Source of the DNA: Sphingomonas sp. NBWT7
Lineage (GTDB): Bacteria; Pseudomonadota; Alphaproteobacteria; Sphingomonadales; Sphingomonadaceae
Assembly (NCBI RefSeq): GCF_014217605.1
Contig: NZ_CP043639.1
Span: 2,441,501-2,505,500, forward strand
Length of the DNA stretch: 64,000 bases
Direction of reading: 5' to 3'
Position numbers and translations under genes: made by a program. Below, one piece after another: positions 49,141 through 59,403 of the stretch; positions within the stretch are counted from its first letter, which is position 1, and every line of letters starts with the position of its first letter. The notes under the pieces were generated by a model that was given only the letters and a program-made list of their open reading frames with translations, had not been told where the DNA came from and did not search any database.

Positions 49141-50253
49141 ATGGTGCTGACCAAGGGCGACGAATATCCGATCCACCAGACGGCCGAGCCGGTCGCCTAT
49201 GCCGGCACCGATCGCAATTTCTACGATCGCTTCTTCTTCAACGGCTATGCGCCCGGCGTCGCGGAAGACGGCTTCTTCGCCGCGGCGATGGGCGTCTATC
49301 CGCACATCAACATCATCGACGCAAGCTTCTGCTGGCTGAAGGACGGCAAGCAGATCAACCTGCACGCCAGCCGCGGCCTCAACATGGAGCGGATGGATAC
49401 GCAGGTCGGCGGCATCGCGGTCGAGGTGCTCGAACCGCTGAAGTCGGTGCGGCTCACCGTCGACGCGCCCGAACACGGCATTCGTGCCGAGCTGACCTAC
49501 ACCGGCCGCGCCTTCCCGCTCGAAGAGCCGCGCTTCACGCGCCGCAACGGCCCGCGCATCCTGATGGACGTCACGCGCATGACGCAGAACGGCACCTATC
49601 AGGGCTGGATCGAGGTCGACGGCGTCCGCACCGAGGTGACCGACTGGCTCGGCACGCGCGACCGCTCGTGGGGCGTCCGCCCGATCGGTGCGCTCGATGC
49701 GCAGCCCGCAAGCCCGCCGATCGCGCCGCAGTTCTTTTGGCTGTGGAGCCCCACCGCGATGGAGGACGGCGACTTCTACTTCCACACCAACGACGACGAG
49801 CACGGCCGCTTCTGGAACCGGCGCGCCGCGTGGAAGCCACTCGGCGGCGGGATCGAGGACGAGACGCACTTCGAATCCGATTACAAGATCCAGTGGAAGC
49901 AGGGCTCGCGCCACGCGCAGGGTGCCAGCGTCACGCTGAAGGACGAGGAGGGGCGCGAGACGCAGGTCGAGTTCGATATCGGCCAGCCGTTCATGATGCT
50001 CGGGCTCGGCTACACGCACCCCAAATGGGGCCACGGCCGGCACCAGGGCGACGGGCTGACCGTGGAGCGCGAGGATTTCGTGCCTGCGGACCTCGACGTG
50101 ATGCAGCCGCACCACCTCCACATCCAGGCGGTGGCCGGCGTCACGATGACGGGCCCCGACGGCAAGGTGCGCCGCGGCAAGGGCGTGCTCGAACAGCTCG
50201 TCATGGGCCCGCACGCGCCATCGGGCTTCAAGGACGTGCTCGACCCGGCATGA
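49141..50253 (+). CDS. Lipocalin/CrtC-like conserved protein (DUF7064-type)
   Basis: 370 residues, first gene of a five-gene overlapping operon. Beta-rich with two similar halves: FFFNGYAPGVAEDGFFAAAMGVYPH..., WIEVDGVRTEVTDWLGTRDRSWGVRP and the later DDEHGRFWNRRAAW, resembling the AttH/hydroxyneurosporene-hydratase (CrtC) clan and the DUF7064/7065 pair. No catalytic assignment is possible. Genes of this kind often sit next to aminoglycoside-phosphotransferase-like proteins, as here, suggesting a joint role in uptake or activation of a lipid-like substrate. Confidence 0.7.
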   Translation: MVLTKGDEYPIHQTAEPVAYAGTDRNFYDRFFFNGYAPGVAEDGFFAAAMGVYPHINIIDASFCWLKDGKQINLHASRGLNMERMDTQVGGIAVEVLEPLKSVRLTVDAPEHGIRAELTYTGRAFPLEEPRFTRRNGPRILMDVTRMTQNGTYQGWIEVDGVRTEVTDWLGTRDRSWGVRPIGALDAQPASPPIAPQFFWLWSPTAMEDGDFYFHTNDDEHGRFWNRRAAWKPLGGGIEDETHFESDYKIQWKQGSRHAQGASVTLKDEEGRETQVEFDIGQPFMMLGLGYTHPKWGHGRHQGDGLTVEREDFVPADLDVMQPHHLHIQAVAGVTMTGPDGKVRRGKGVLEQLVMGPHAPSGFKDVLDPA

Positions 50254-51659
50254 GCACGCTCACCGCTTCCGAGATCGAAGCCTATCTCACCCGGCTGTGG
50301 CAACAGCCGGTGCGCGTCGAGGCGCTCGCGCGCATCCCCGGCGGCGCCAGCCGCGAGACGTATCGCTTCGACGCGCACACCGATAGCGAACGGCACCAGC
50401 TGATCCTGCGGCGCGAACCCGCCAAGGGGCTGATCGACACCGAGAGCGCGACTGAGTTCCGCGCCTATCAGAGCGCGGCAGGCGTCGTCCCCGTGCCGCG
50501 CGCGATCGCGCTCGAACCCGACGGCGCGGAGCTCGGCCGCCCGTTCTTCATCATGCAGCGGATCGAGGGCGGCGAGGTCGCAGGCAGCTTCGCGCGCGAT
50601 CCGTTCGGCGCCTCGGCGCCGGCATTGGGCGAGGAATTCTTCGGCGCGCTCGGCCGGCTCGCCGCGCACGATGCCGCCGGCACCCCGCTCGCCGATCACG
50701 CCGCGATGCCCGCGCCTGACGAATGCTGGCGCATCGCGCTCGATTACTGGGACGGCGTGATCGAGGAGGACGCGCTGCTGCCGCAACCGATCGCGCGCGC
50801 CGCGATCCGCTGGCTGCGCGCCAACCCGCCGCCGCCCGCGCAGCGCGTCGCAATCGTCCACGGCGATTATCGCTCGGGCAACGTCATGCACGACGGCGCG
50901 GGCAAGATGCTCGCGATGTTCGATTGGGAAATGGCGCATTTTGGCGATCCGCTCGAGGATCTCGGCTGGGCGCTCGATCCGATCTGGGATCACTTCACCC
51001 CCGGCATGGCGAGCGGCATGGTGCCGCGCGCCGACGCGATCGCGATCTGGGAACGCGCCAGCGGGCTCACCGTCGATCCCGCAGCGATGCATTGGTGGTC
51101 GCTGTTCGCCTCGGTCAAGGGCGCGGCGATCTGGCTGTCGGCGTTCCGCGAATTCGTCGACGGTGGGCGGCAGGATCCGGTGCTCGCGGTGTCCGGCTGG
51201 TACACGCTGCGCCGGCAGGACGCGATCATCGCCGCGCAGCTCGGCGGATCGGTGTTCGATCCCGTGCCCGCGCTGCCGGCGAGCGACTTGGCGCAGGTGC
51301 TGATCGGCGCCGGTATCGCCGCCGCGGGTGCCGGTGAGAAGATGGGCACGATCGATGCCTTTGCCGGCTCGACGCTCACCGTCGCCGCGCTGCTCGCATT
51401 GCTGGGCGCGCAGGAGGCGGAAAAGGCCGCCGCCTGGCGCCGCGCCGACATCGCCGATATGCGCCGGCTGCTCGGCGACGATGCGCCGGTGACCGCGGAG
51501 GGCGAGACGCTCGCTGCGCTCGACGGCATCTGGTCGACCCTGGCAAGCGCGCTGATCGCGCACCACGACCACGTCGCGACCGACGCCGATGCCGAGCGCC
51601 CGCTGCTCGATTTCTACCGCGAGAGCGCGGCGCGGCGGGAACTCGCTTGGCCGCTATGA
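50250..51659 (+). CDS. Phosphotransferase family (APH/ACAD10-like) protein
   Basis: 469 residues. Kinase-like domain ~1-330: nucleotide region GGASRETYRF, catalytic loop IVHGDYRSGNVM (H204-G-D206...N), and metal aspartate in FDWEMAHFGDPLEDLGW. The C-terminal ~120 residues are an extra helical domain (AEKAAAWRRADIADMRRLL). Related ACAD10-type proteins phosphorylate hydroxyacyl-CoA so that it can be eliminated and beta-oxidised, which fits the neighbouring crotonase and CoA transferase. Overlaps both neighbours by four bases. Confidence 0.85.
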   Translation: MSTLTASEIEAYLTRLWQQPVRVEALARIPGGASRETYRFDAHTDSERHQLILRREPAKGLIDTESATEFRAYQSAAGVVPVPRAIALEPDGAELGRPFFIMQRIEGGEVAGSFARDPFGASAPALGEEFFGALGRLAAHDAAGTPLADHAAMPAPDECWRIALDYWDGVIEEDALLPQPIARAAIRWLRANPPPPAQRVAIVHGDYRSGNVMHDGAGKMLAMFDWEMAHFGDPLEDLGWALDPIWDHFTPGMASGMVPRADAIAIWERASGLTVDPAAMHWWSLFASVKGAAIWLSAFREFVDGGRQDPVLAVSGWYTLRRQDAIIAAQLGGSVFDPVPALPASDLAQVLIGAGIAAAGAGEKMGTIDAFAGSTLTVAALLALLGAQEAEKAAAWRRADIADMRRLLGDDAPVTAEGETLAALDGIWSTLASALIAHHDHVATDADAERPLLDFYRESAARRELAWPL

Positions 51660-53950
51660 CCGCCGCCGCCGAGCCCGCCGCCGACCTGCCGCTGGCCGGC
51701 GTGCGCGTGATCGATGCGGTCCCCGGCATACTTGGCGCGCTCGGCCGCTTCCTCGGCGAACTCGGCGCAGAGGTGATCCGCATCGAACCGAGCGCTGGCG
51801 CGGCGGATCGTGCCGCCGGTCCGCGCGTCGCCGGGGTCAGCCTGCCCTTCGTCGCCGCCAATCTCGGCAAGGCAACCTGCCCGATCAATCTGCCGGCAGA
51901 TATGCCGGCACTGCTCGATCTCGCGCGTGAGGCTGACATCCTGCTCGAGGCGGGGCTGCCCGGGCTCGACGCCGCCGCGCTCGCTGCCGCCGCGCCGCGC
52001 CTCGTCCACGTCGCGATCACCGATTTCGGCGACATCGGCCCGTGGCGCGACTGGCAGGCGAGCGACTCGGTGCTCCACGCGCTCACCGGCGGGCTCTCGC
52101 GCTCGGGGCTCCCCGGCCGCGCGCCGCTGATCCCGCCCGGCCAGCTCACCTATGAGACGGCGGTCGCGCATATCGCGGTCGCGACGCTCGGCGCGTTCAT
52201 CCGCACGCTGCGTACCGGCGAGGGCGATCGTCTCGACGTCTCGCTGATCGAGGCGGCGATGCAGGCGCTCGATCCGGGCTTCGGGCTCAACGGCAGCGCG
52301 CAGTCGGGCGTGCCGAGCTGGAAGATGCCACGCGGTCGCACCGACGAGCGCTTCCGCTATCCGATTCTGCCGTGCGCCGACGGCTTCGTGCGGCTGTGCG
52401 TCCTCGCGCCGCGCCAGTGGCGCCAGATGCACACCTGGATGGGCGCCCCCGCCGCCTTCGCCGGCCCCGAGTGGGATCGGCTGATGACACGCTACAAATC
52501 GCCCGACCTCCTGCCAGCGATCACCGCCTTCTTCGCCGACAAGACGCGCGCCGAGATCGAAGCGGAGGCCGCAGCGCGCGGCATCCCCGCCGCCGGGCTG
52601 CTCGATCTGGGCGAAGCGATCGCGACGCCGCAGATGGTGGCGCGCGGCGCCTTCGTGCCGGTCGAGATCGTGCCGGGCGTATCGCTGCCCTTCCCCGCCG
52701 GCGCGGTGACGATCGACGGCGCGCGCGCCGCGCCCGCCGCCCGCTATCCGCTGCCCGTCCGCACCGCTTTCAGCGCCCCACGCCCGCGCTACGCCGCGCC
52801 GCCGCCCGCCGAGTACCCGCTCGCCGGCATCCGCGTGCTCGATTTGGGCGTGATCGTGGTCGGCGGCGAGAGCGGGCGGCTGCTCGCCGATCTCGGCGCC
52901 GATGTCATCAAGGTCGAGAACGCCGCCTTCCCCGATGGCCAGCGCCAGTCGCGCGACGACGATCCCGTCAGCCTGACCTTCGCCGCCGGGCACCGCAACA
53001 AGCGCGGCCTGTCGATCGATCTGAAATCCCCGCGCGGCAAGGCACTGTTCCTTGATCTCGTCCGCGGGGCCGACGTGTTGCTGTCGAACTTCAAGCCCGG
53101 CACGCTCGCCGGGCTCGGCTTCGACGCCGCGACGCTGGCAGCGGCGAACCCGCGCCTCGTCACCGTCGACAGCTCGGCCTACGGCGCGACCGGTCCATGG
53201 TCATCGCGGCTCGGCTATGGCCCATTGGTCCGCGCCTCGGCCGGGCTGACCAAACAGTGGACCTATCCCGGCGAGCCCGACAGCTTCGCCGACGGCATCA
53301 CCGTCTATCCCGATCACGTCGCCGGCCGCATCGGCACCGCCGGCGCGCTCGCGCTGCTGATCCGCCGGATGCGCACCGGGCACGGCGGCAACGTCAGCGT
53401 CAGCCAGGCGGAGGTGATGCTCGGCCACAAGGCGGCGGAGATTGCCGCGCTCGCCGGCACCGCCGCCGGCTTGCAGCTCGACACGCCCGCAACCGCCGAG
53501 GACTGGCTGCTGCCCTGCGCCGGGGACGACGAATGGTGCGCCGTCAACGTGCGCCACGCCGCCGATCGCGCGGCGATCGCCGCGCTCGTCGGCGGAAACG
53601 ATCGCGCTGCGGCCGAGCGCTGGGCCCGCGCACTGCCGCCCGACCAGGTGATGGCGCAGCTTCAGGCGGCCGCCGTCCCGGCGGGCATGATGGTGCGCGT
53701 CGTCGATCTCCCCAGTCTTCCCGCCTATCGCGCGCTCGGCACCTTTCGCGAGGCGACGCACCCGCTGCTCCCCGTGCCGTTCCAGGTCGAGGGCACGCTC
53801 ACCCGTTTCGCGCGCGTGCCGCCGCCCGATCAGCGTCCCGCCCCGCGCATCGGCGAGGACAGCGTCGCCGTGCTCAAGGACTGGCTGGCGCTGGACGACG
53901 CCGCGATCGCGCCGCTCCTCGCCGACAAGATCATCGAACAAGCTGCCTAG
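51656..53950 (+). CDS. Tandem CaiB/BaiF family CoA transferase
   Basis: 764 residues, about twice the family length: two complete class III CoA-transferase domains (roughly 12-370 and 385-764), each with a start like LAGVRVIDAVPGILGALGRF and LAGIRVLDLGVIVVGGESGR and a GDRLDVSLIEAAM / GGNVSVSQAEVML active-site helix. The catalytic Asp of formyl-CoA transferase aligns with Glu in both halves, a substitution I recall in many family members. It transfers CoA to a carboxylic acid. Upstream kinase and downstream crotonase overlap or adjoin. Confidence 0.88.
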   Translation: MTAAAEPAADLPLAGVRVIDAVPGILGALGRFLGELGAEVIRIEPSAGAADRAAGPRVAGVSLPFVAANLGKATCPINLPADMPALLDLAREADILLEAGLPGLDAAALAAAAPRLVHVAITDFGDIGPWRDWQASDSVLHALTGGLSRSGLPGRAPLIPPGQLTYETAVAHIAVATLGAFIRTLRTGEGDRLDVSLIEAAMQALDPGFGLNGSAQSGVPSWKMPRGRTDERFRYPILPCADGFVRLCVLAPRQWRQMHTWMGAPAAFAGPEWDRLMTRYKSPDLLPAITAFFADKTRAEIEAEAAARGIPAAGLLDLGEAIATPQMVARGAFVPVEIVPGVSLPFPAGAVTIDGARAAPAARYPLPVRTAFSAPRPRYAAPPPAEYPLAGIRVLDLGVIVVGGESGRLLADLGADVIKVENAAFPDGQRQSRDDDPVSLTFAAGHRNKRGLSIDLKSPRGKALFLDLVRGADVLLSNFKPGTLAGLGFDAATLAAANPRLVTVDSSAYGATGPWSSRLGYGPLVRASAGLTKQWTYPGEPDSFADGITVYPDHVAGRIGTAGALALLIRRMRTGHGGNVSVSQAEVMLGHKAAEIAALAGTAAGLQLDTPATAEDWLLPCAGDDEWCAVNVRHAADRAAIAALVGGNDRAAAERWARALPPDQVMAQLQAAAVPAGMMVRVVDLPSLPAYRALGTFREATHPLLPVPFQVEGTLTRFARVPPPDQRPAPRIGEDSVAVLKDWLALDDAAIAPLLADKIIEQAA

Positions 53951-53962
53951 AAAGGGATAATC

Positions 53963-54778
53963 ATGGCCGAGCCGACTGCGAACCTGGGAAACGAAGCCGT
54001 CACCGTCGAGACGCGCGGCAACGTGATGCTCGTTACGATCAACCGCCCGGAGGCGCGCAACGCCGTCAACCGCTTCGTCCACGAAGGCGTCGGCGACGCG
54101 CTCGAGGCGGCGGACAGTAATCCCGAAATCCGCGTCGTGATCGTCACCGGCGCGGGCGACAAGTCGTTCTGCGCCGGTGCCGATCTCGTCGCGCTTTCGC
54201 GCGGTGAGAGCCTCGCCCCCGACGACAAGACCAAGGCGGCCTGGGGCTTCGCCGGCATCGTCAGCCACGCGATCTCCAAGCCGGTGATCGCCGCGGTCAA
54301 CGGCATGGCGCTCGGCGGCGGGCTCGAGATCACGCTCGCCTGCGACCTCGCCGTCGCGGTTGACGAGGCGAAGTTCGGCCTGCCCGAGCCCAAGCGCGGG
54401 CTGTTCGCGGCGGCGGGTGGCGTGTTCCGCCTGCCCGAGCAATTGCCGAAGAAGATCGCGATGGAGATGATCCTCACCGGCGATCCGATCGACGCCAACC
54501 GCGCACTCGAACTCGGCCTGATCAACGCCGTCGCGCCGCGCGACAAGCTGCTCGACACCGCCTTCGCGCTCGCCGAGCGGATCGCGGTCAACGCGCCTCT
54601 GTCGGTGCAGGCGTCGAAGCGGATGGCGCAGGGTATTTCGGGCGGCAAGGTCGCGCGCGAGGAAGCCGCCTGGGCACAGAACCGCGACGAGACCAAGATC
54701 GTCTTCACCAGCGAGGATTCGCGCGAAGGGCCAAAGGCGTTCGCCGAGAAGCGCACGCCGGTGTGGAAGGCCAAGTAA
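53963..54778 (+). CDS. Enoyl-CoA hydratase
   Basis: 271 residues, crotonase fold with oxyanion-hole segments CAGADLVAL and AAVNGMALGGGLEITLACD. Both hydratase glutamates are present: E in GGGLEITL and E in FGLPEPKRG, so it should hydrate trans-2-enoyl-CoA. The ribosome site AAAGGGA precedes ATG 53963. Twelve bp after the CoA transferase and directly before the thiolase-like gene. Confidence 0.93.
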   Translation: MAEPTANLGNEAVTVETRGNVMLVTINRPEARNAVNRFVHEGVGDALEAADSNPEIRVVIVTGAGDKSFCAGADLVALSRGESLAPDDKTKAAWGFAGIVSHAISKPVIAAVNGMALGGGLEITLACDLAVAVDEAKFGLPEPKRGLFAAAGGVFRLPEQLPKKIAMEMILTGDPIDANRALELGLINAVAPRDKLLDTAFALAERIAVNAPLSVQASKRMAQGISGGKVAREEAAWAQNRDETKIVFTSEDSREGPKAFAEKRTPVWKAK

Positions 54779-56284
54779 GTGGCCGATCCGGAGAAGGTCG
54801 CCGTCATCGTCGGGGTCGGGCAGGTCAACGACCGCCCGGCCGATCCGATGGCGGGAAAGGATTCGCTCGGGCTGATGATCGCCGCGCTAGAGGAAGCCGA
54901 CAAGGACGCCGGCGGCGGCTGGCTGCCTGACGTCGATTCGGTCGCGGTCGTTCAGCAGATCAGCTTCCGCAAGACCAATCCGCTGGCGCAGAAGGTCGCC
55001 GACGGCATCGGATCGAAGGCGGGCATCGTCTACGAGTCGGTCGGCCCAAATGGCGACAGCCCGATCCTGCTGCTCAACGAGGCGGCGAACCGCATCGCGC
55101 GCGGCGAGATCAGGATCGCGGCGGTGACCGGCGGCGAGGCGCTGCGCACCGCGAGCCAGCAGGCCGCGCTCGCCGCGAAGACCAGCGTCGCGGACCAGAA
55201 CCCGCTGCGCAACCTCGCGAAGAATGCCGCGCCCGGCTACCGTCAAGTCTACGGTCTCGCGACGCCGGTCGACGTCTATCCGCTGTACGAGAATGCCGGT
55301 CGAGCCGCTTATGGCCAGACGCTGGCCGAGGGGCAGCGCGAGTCGGGCGAGATCTGGTCGCGCTTCTCCGAGGTCGCGGCGCAGACCCCCGCCGCCTGGA
55401 TCCACGCCCCGAAGACGCCGGACGAGGTGATCGAGCCGACCGCCGACAACCGCCCGATCGCCTTCCCCTACACCAAGCTGATGGTCGCCAATTCGAGCGT
55501 CAACCAGGGCGCCGGCTTCATCGTCACCAGCCTTGCCGAGGCGCGCCGCCGCGGCGTCCCCGACGACCGCATCGTCTACGTCGGCCGCGGCGCGAGTGCG
55601 CACGAGGCGGACGATTTCCTCGCACGCGACCGTTACGACAAGTCGCCGAGCATGGAGGTGTGCCTTCGCCGCACGCTTGAGTTCAACCAGGTGACCGCGG
55701 ACGATCTCGATCTGGTCGAGCTCTATTCGTGCTTCCCGTGCGTCCCCAAGATGGCGCGGCGCGTGATCGGCTGGCCGGTCGAGAAGCCGGCGACGGTGTT
55801 CGGCGGCCTCACCTTCGGCGGCGGGCCGATCGGCAATTACATGGCGCACGCCGTGGCCGAGATGGTCGATAGTCTCCGGGCCGGCGAGGGCGAGAAGGGC
55901 CTGCTGTTCGCCAACGGCGGCTTTGCGACGCACAACCACGCGATCGTCCTCGCCACCCAGCCGTTGCCCGGCGCGGGCGAGGCGCACGAGTTCGACCTGC
56001 AGGCGGAGGCGGACGCGGCACGCGGCGCGGTGCCGGCACTGGCGAAGGACTATACCGGCCCCGCCGAGATCGAGACCTACACCGTCTTCTACAACCGCGA
56101 CGGGTCGTCGAAGGCCGGCGTCGTCGTCGCCAAGCTGCCGGACGGCAAGCGCACGCTGGCGCAGGTGCCCGCGAACGACACGGCGACGATCGCCTTCCTC
56201 AGCGACGGCACGGCGGAGCCGGTCGGTACCGCCGGCACCGTCGTCGCCGATGGCGACGTGATGGTGTGGCAGCGCAGCGCCTGA
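54779..56284 (+). CDS. Thiolase-like protein type 1, nucleophilic Cys missing
   Basis: 501 residues, GTG start immediately after the previous stop. Thiolase fold: AVIVGVGQVNDRP at the start, the later DLDLVELYSCFPCVPKMARRVIG and NGGFATHNHAIVL (C-terminal histidine). The catalytic cysteine expected after 'NN/NC' in the NCSTGS motif is absent here (YESVGPNGDSPILLLNEAAN). A C-terminal ~80-residue OB-like extension (AEIETYTVFYNRDGSSKAG) matches the additional domain of thiolase-like protein type 1. So a condensing or retro-Claisen activity is doubtful; a CoA-binding or aldolase-like role is possible. Confidence 0.8.
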   Translation: MADPEKVAVIVGVGQVNDRPADPMAGKDSLGLMIAALEEADKDAGGGWLPDVDSVAVVQQISFRKTNPLAQKVADGIGSKAGIVYESVGPNGDSPILLLNEAANRIARGEIRIAAVTGGEALRTASQQAALAAKTSVADQNPLRNLAKNAAPGYRQVYGLATPVDVYPLYENAGRAAYGQTLAEGQRESGEIWSRFSEVAAQTPAAWIHAPKTPDEVIEPTADNRPIAFPYTKLMVANSSVNQGAGFIVTSLAEARRRGVPDDRIVYVGRGASAHEADDFLARDRYDKSPSMEVCLRRTLEFNQVTADDLDLVELYSCFPCVPKMARRVIGWPVEKPATVFGGLTFGGGPIGNYMAHAVAEMVDSLRAGEGEKGLLFANGGFATHNHAIVLATQPLPGAGEAHEFDLQAEADAARGAVPALAKDYTGPAEIETYTVFYNRDGSSKAGVVVAKLPDGKRTLAQVPANDTATIAFLSDGTAEPVGTAGTVVADGDVMVWQRSA

Positions 56285-56290
56285 TCGTAC

Positions 56291-56328
56291 CCCCTGTCCT
56301 CCCCGGCACCGCGTCGGGGAGGACGGGG
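56291..56328 (+). terminator. Strong hairpin ending the CoA-ester operon
   Basis: GTCCTCCCCG (56296-56305) pairs perfectly with CGGGGAGGAC (56315-56324), and CCCC/GGGG adds outer pairing. It starts 6 bp after the thiolase-like stop. No U-tract follows, so Rho may assist. Confidence 0.65.
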
Positions 56329-56407
56329 TTGCACTCCCCCGCCGCTGTCGCCTAATCGCGCCGGTGCCCTCCCCAGGCGCTGTTGGTAACGTCAGGAGGA
56401 ATCCCCC

Positions 56408-58447
56408 ATGCAGACCCGCGCCGGCCTATCGGTCGATCCACGCCTCGCCGCCTTCGTCGAGGACGAGGCGCTCGCCGGCACCGGCATCACGCCCGACGCC
56501 TTCTGGCAGGGCGCAGCGGCGATCTTCGCTGAGTTCACGCCCGAGAACCACGCGCTGCTCGCCCGGCGCGAGGAGTTGCATGCCGCGATCGACGCGCGCT
56601 ACGCCGCGGGCGCGCCCGTCGACACCGCGTTCCTTACCGAGATCGGCTATCTCGTTCCCGAGCCCGCGCCCTTCACGATCGGCACGCAGAACGTCGACGC
56701 CGAAATCGCGACGATGGCGGGGCCGCAGCTCGTCGTCCCCAGCCTCAACGCGCGTTTCGTGCTCAACGCCGCCAACGCGCGCTGGGGCAGCCTGTACGAC
56801 GCCTTTTACGGCACCGATGCGCTGCCCGGTAAGGCGAAACCCGGCGGCTACGACGCGGATCGCGGCGCTCAGGTTATCGCCCGCGCGCGCGCCTTCCTCG
56901 ACGAGACGTTGCCGGGGTGGGAAGCGGCGCTGACGGGGGGCGACTGCCCGCATCGTTTCGCGACCTTCGATAAGGGCGTGATGTTCGCGCACAACGGCCT
57001 GCACATCGAGATCGTCGTCGATCGCGACCATCCGATCGGCCGCACCGATCCGCTCGGCATCGCCGACGTGGTGCTCGAATCGGCGCTGACGACGATCGTC
57101 GATCTCGAGGATTCGGTCGCCGCGGTCGATGCGGAGGACAAGGTCGCTGCCTATCGCAACTGGCTCGGGCTGATGCGCGCCGATCTGGTGGAAACGTTCG
57201 AGAAGAACGGCGAGACGCTGACGCGCCGCCTCGCCGCCGACCGGACGTACACCGCGCCGAGCGGCTCGACGTTCACGCTACCCGGCCGATCCTTGCTGTT
57301 CGTGCGCAACGTCGGCCATCTGATGACGACGCCGGCGCTCCGCCTCACCGATGGCGGCGAGGCGCCCGAGGGCATCCTCGACGCGATCATGACGTCGCTG
57401 ATCGGGCTGCACGATCTGAAGCGGCTCGGCTCCTCACAGAACAGCCGCACCGGATCGATCTACATCGTCAAGCCCAAGATGCACGGGCCCGACGAGGCGG
57501 CGTTCACCAACCAGCTGTTTGACGCGGTCGAGGATCTGCTCGGCCTCGCGCGCCACACGATCAAGGTCGGCGTGATGGACGAGGAACGCCGCACCTCCGC
57601 CAATCTCGCCGCGTGCATCCATGCAGTGCGCGACCGAATCGTGTTCATCAACACCGGCTTCCTCGATCGCACCGGCGACGAGATCCATACCGCGATGCGC
57701 GGCGGCCCCGTCATCCGCAAGGCAGAGATGAAGGGCGCCGACTGGATCAAGGCGTATGAGGATCGCAACGTGCGCATCGGCCTCGCCTGCGGCCTCAGCG
57801 GCAAGGCGCAGATCGGCAAGGGCATGTGGGCCGCGCCCGATATGATGGCCGATATGCTCGACCAGAAGATCGCGCATCCGCGGAGCGGCGCCAACACCGC
57901 CTGGGTGCCCTCCCCCACCGCCGCGACGCTCCACGCGCTGCACTATCATCAAGTCGACGTGTTCGCCCGCCAGCAGGAAATCGCCGGCGAGGCGCCGCCG
58001 GCGCTCGACCGCCTGCTGAGCGTGCCGTTCGCCGCCGGGCGCAACTGGTCGCCCGACGAGGTGCGCGAGGAACTCGACAACAATTGCCAGGGCATCCTCG
58101 GCTATGTCGTGCGCTGGATCGATCAGGGCGTCGGCTGTTCCAAGGTGCCCGACATCCACGACGTCGGGCTGATGGAGGATCGCGCGACGCTGCGCATCTC
58201 GTCGCAGCATCTCGCCAACTGGCTGCTCCACGGCGTCTGCACCGAGGCGGAGGTCGACGCCGCGCTCGATCGGATGGCGAAGAAGGTCGACGCGCAGAAC
58301 GCCGGCGACCCACTCTACCGCCCGCTCACCCGCGACGGCCTCGCCTTCCAGGCGGCGCGCGCGCTGGTGTTCGAGGGTGTGACGCAGCCGTCGGGCTATA
58401 CCGAGCCGCTGCTCCACCGCTTCCGGCAGGAAAAGAAAGCCGCATGA
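56408..58447 (+). CDS. glcB: Malate synthase G
   Basis: 679 residues, ATG 56408 preceded by AGGAGGAA. The G-isoform is recognised by [51 protein letters not shown] and [17 protein letters not shown] [17 protein letters not shown]. It condenses glyoxylate with acetyl-CoA to malate in the glyoxylate shunt or glycolate use. Isocitrate lyase is not in this window. The next gene overlaps by four bases. Confidence 0.97.
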   Translation: MQTRAGLSVDPRLAAFVEDEALAGTGITPDAFWQGAAAIFAEFTPENHALLARREELHAAIDARYAAGAPVDTAFLTEIGYLVPEPAPFTIGTQNVDAEIATMAGPQLVVPSLNARFVLNAANARWGSLYDAFYGTDALPGKAKPGGYDADRGAQVIARARAFLDETLPGWEAALTGGDCPHRFATFDKGVMFAHNGLHIEIVVDRDHPIGRTDPLGIADVVLESALTTIVDLEDSVAAVDAEDKVAAYRNWLGLMRADLVETFEKNGETLTRRLAADRTYTAPSGSTFTLPGRSLLFVRNVGHLMTTPALRLTDGGEAPEGILDAIMTSLIGLHDLKRLGSSQNSRTGSIYIVKPKMHGPDEAAFTNQLFDAVEDLLGLARHTIKVGVMDEERRTSANLAACIHAVRDRIVFINTGFLDRTGDEIHTAMRGGPVIRKAEMKGADWIKAYEDRNVRIGLACGLSGKAQIGKGMWAAPDMMADMLDQKIAHPRSGANTAWVPSPTAATLHALHYHQVDVFARQQEIAGEAPPALDRLLSVPFAAGRNWSPDEVREELDNNCQGILGYVVRWIDQGVGCSKVPDIHDVGLMEDRATLRISSQHLANWLLHGVCTEAEVDAALDRMAKKVDAQNAGDPLYRPLTRDGLAFQAARALVFEGVTQPSGYTEPLLHRFRQEKKAA

Positions 58448-59292
58448 CGATCCGCCCGCGCCGTTCCGCGCTCTACATGCCCGCCTCGAACGCCCGCGCG
58501 ATCGAGAAGGCGCGCAGCCTCGCGTGCGACGTCGTGATGCTCGATCTCGAAGATGCCGTCGCGCCCGAGCAGAAGGCGGCGGCGCGCGACCAGGCGGCGG
58601 CGGCGGGCGGGTTCGGCCGCCGCGAGTGGGTGATCCGCGTCAACGGCCTTGATACCGAGTGGGGTGCGGACGACCTTGCCGCGTGCCGTGCCGCCGCGCC
58701 CGATGCGGTGCTGCTGCCCAAGGTCTCCAGCCCCGACGATCTGCGCCAGGCGCGTGCGCTGCTCGGGCCCGGCCCGGCGCTGTGGGCAATGATCGAGACC
58801 GCGCGGGCGCTCGTCGATCTGCGCGCGATCGCCGAGGCCGCGGCGGAGACCGGGCTCGCCGCGTTCGTCGTCGGCCCCAACGATCTCGCCAAGGAGCTTC
58901 GCGTGCGCCCCGGCGTCGATCGCGCACCGCTGCTGCCGATCCTCAGCCGGATCGTCACCGTCGCGCGCGCCTACGGCATCGCGCCACTCGACGGGGTGAT
59001 GAACGCGTTCGACGACGATGGCGCGATGGCCGCTGAATGCGCGCAGGGCCTCGCCTTCGGCTTCGACGGCAAGACGCTGATCCACCCCAACCAGATCGCC
59101 CCCGCCAACCGCGTCTTCGCGCCGACCGCGGAGGAAGTCGCCTGGGCGCAGCGCATCGTTGCCGCGTTCGACGCGCCCGAGAACGCCGGCAAGGGCGCGA
59201 TCAAGGTCGACGGCAAGATGGTCGAGCTGCTCCACCGCGACGACGCGCAGCGCACGCTCGCGGTGGCAGCCGCGATCGCTGACCGCGGATAA
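58444..59292 (+). CDS. CitE-like CoA ester lyase (malyl-CoA lyase group)
   Basis: 282 residues. HpcH/HpaI aldolase fold: N-terminal [18 protein letters not shown], metal-binding glutamate in [27 protein letters not shown] and [18 protein letters not shown], the citrate-lyase beta-like pattern. Members cleave malyl-CoA or citramalyl-CoA, or hydrolyse malyl-CoA (thioesterase). Coupled to malate synthase G through a four-base overlap, so a role with glyoxylate/acetyl-CoA is likely. Confidence 0.9.
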   Translation: MTIRPRRSALYMPASNARAIEKARSLACDVVMLDLEDAVAPEQKAAARDQAAAAGGFGRREWVIRVNGLDTEWGADDLAACRAAAPDAVLLPKVSSPDDLRQARALLGPGPALWAMIETARALVDLRAIAEAAAETGLAAFVVGPNDLAKELRVRPGVDRAPLLPILSRIVTVARAYGIAPLDGVMNAFDDDGAMAAECAQGLAFGFDGKTLIHPNQIAPANRVFAPTAEEVAWAQRIVAAFDAPENAGKGAIKVDGKMVELLHRDDAQRTLAVAAAIADRG

Positions 59293-59403
59293 GCGTCGGG
59301 AGGCGCGCTCCGGGTCGCAGCGGCTAGTATCGCGGTGGCAATCGCGCGTCACTGCCGCTAAAGCGCGCGCGACCCACAATCATCGAGAGCCCCGCCGATC
59401 CCG

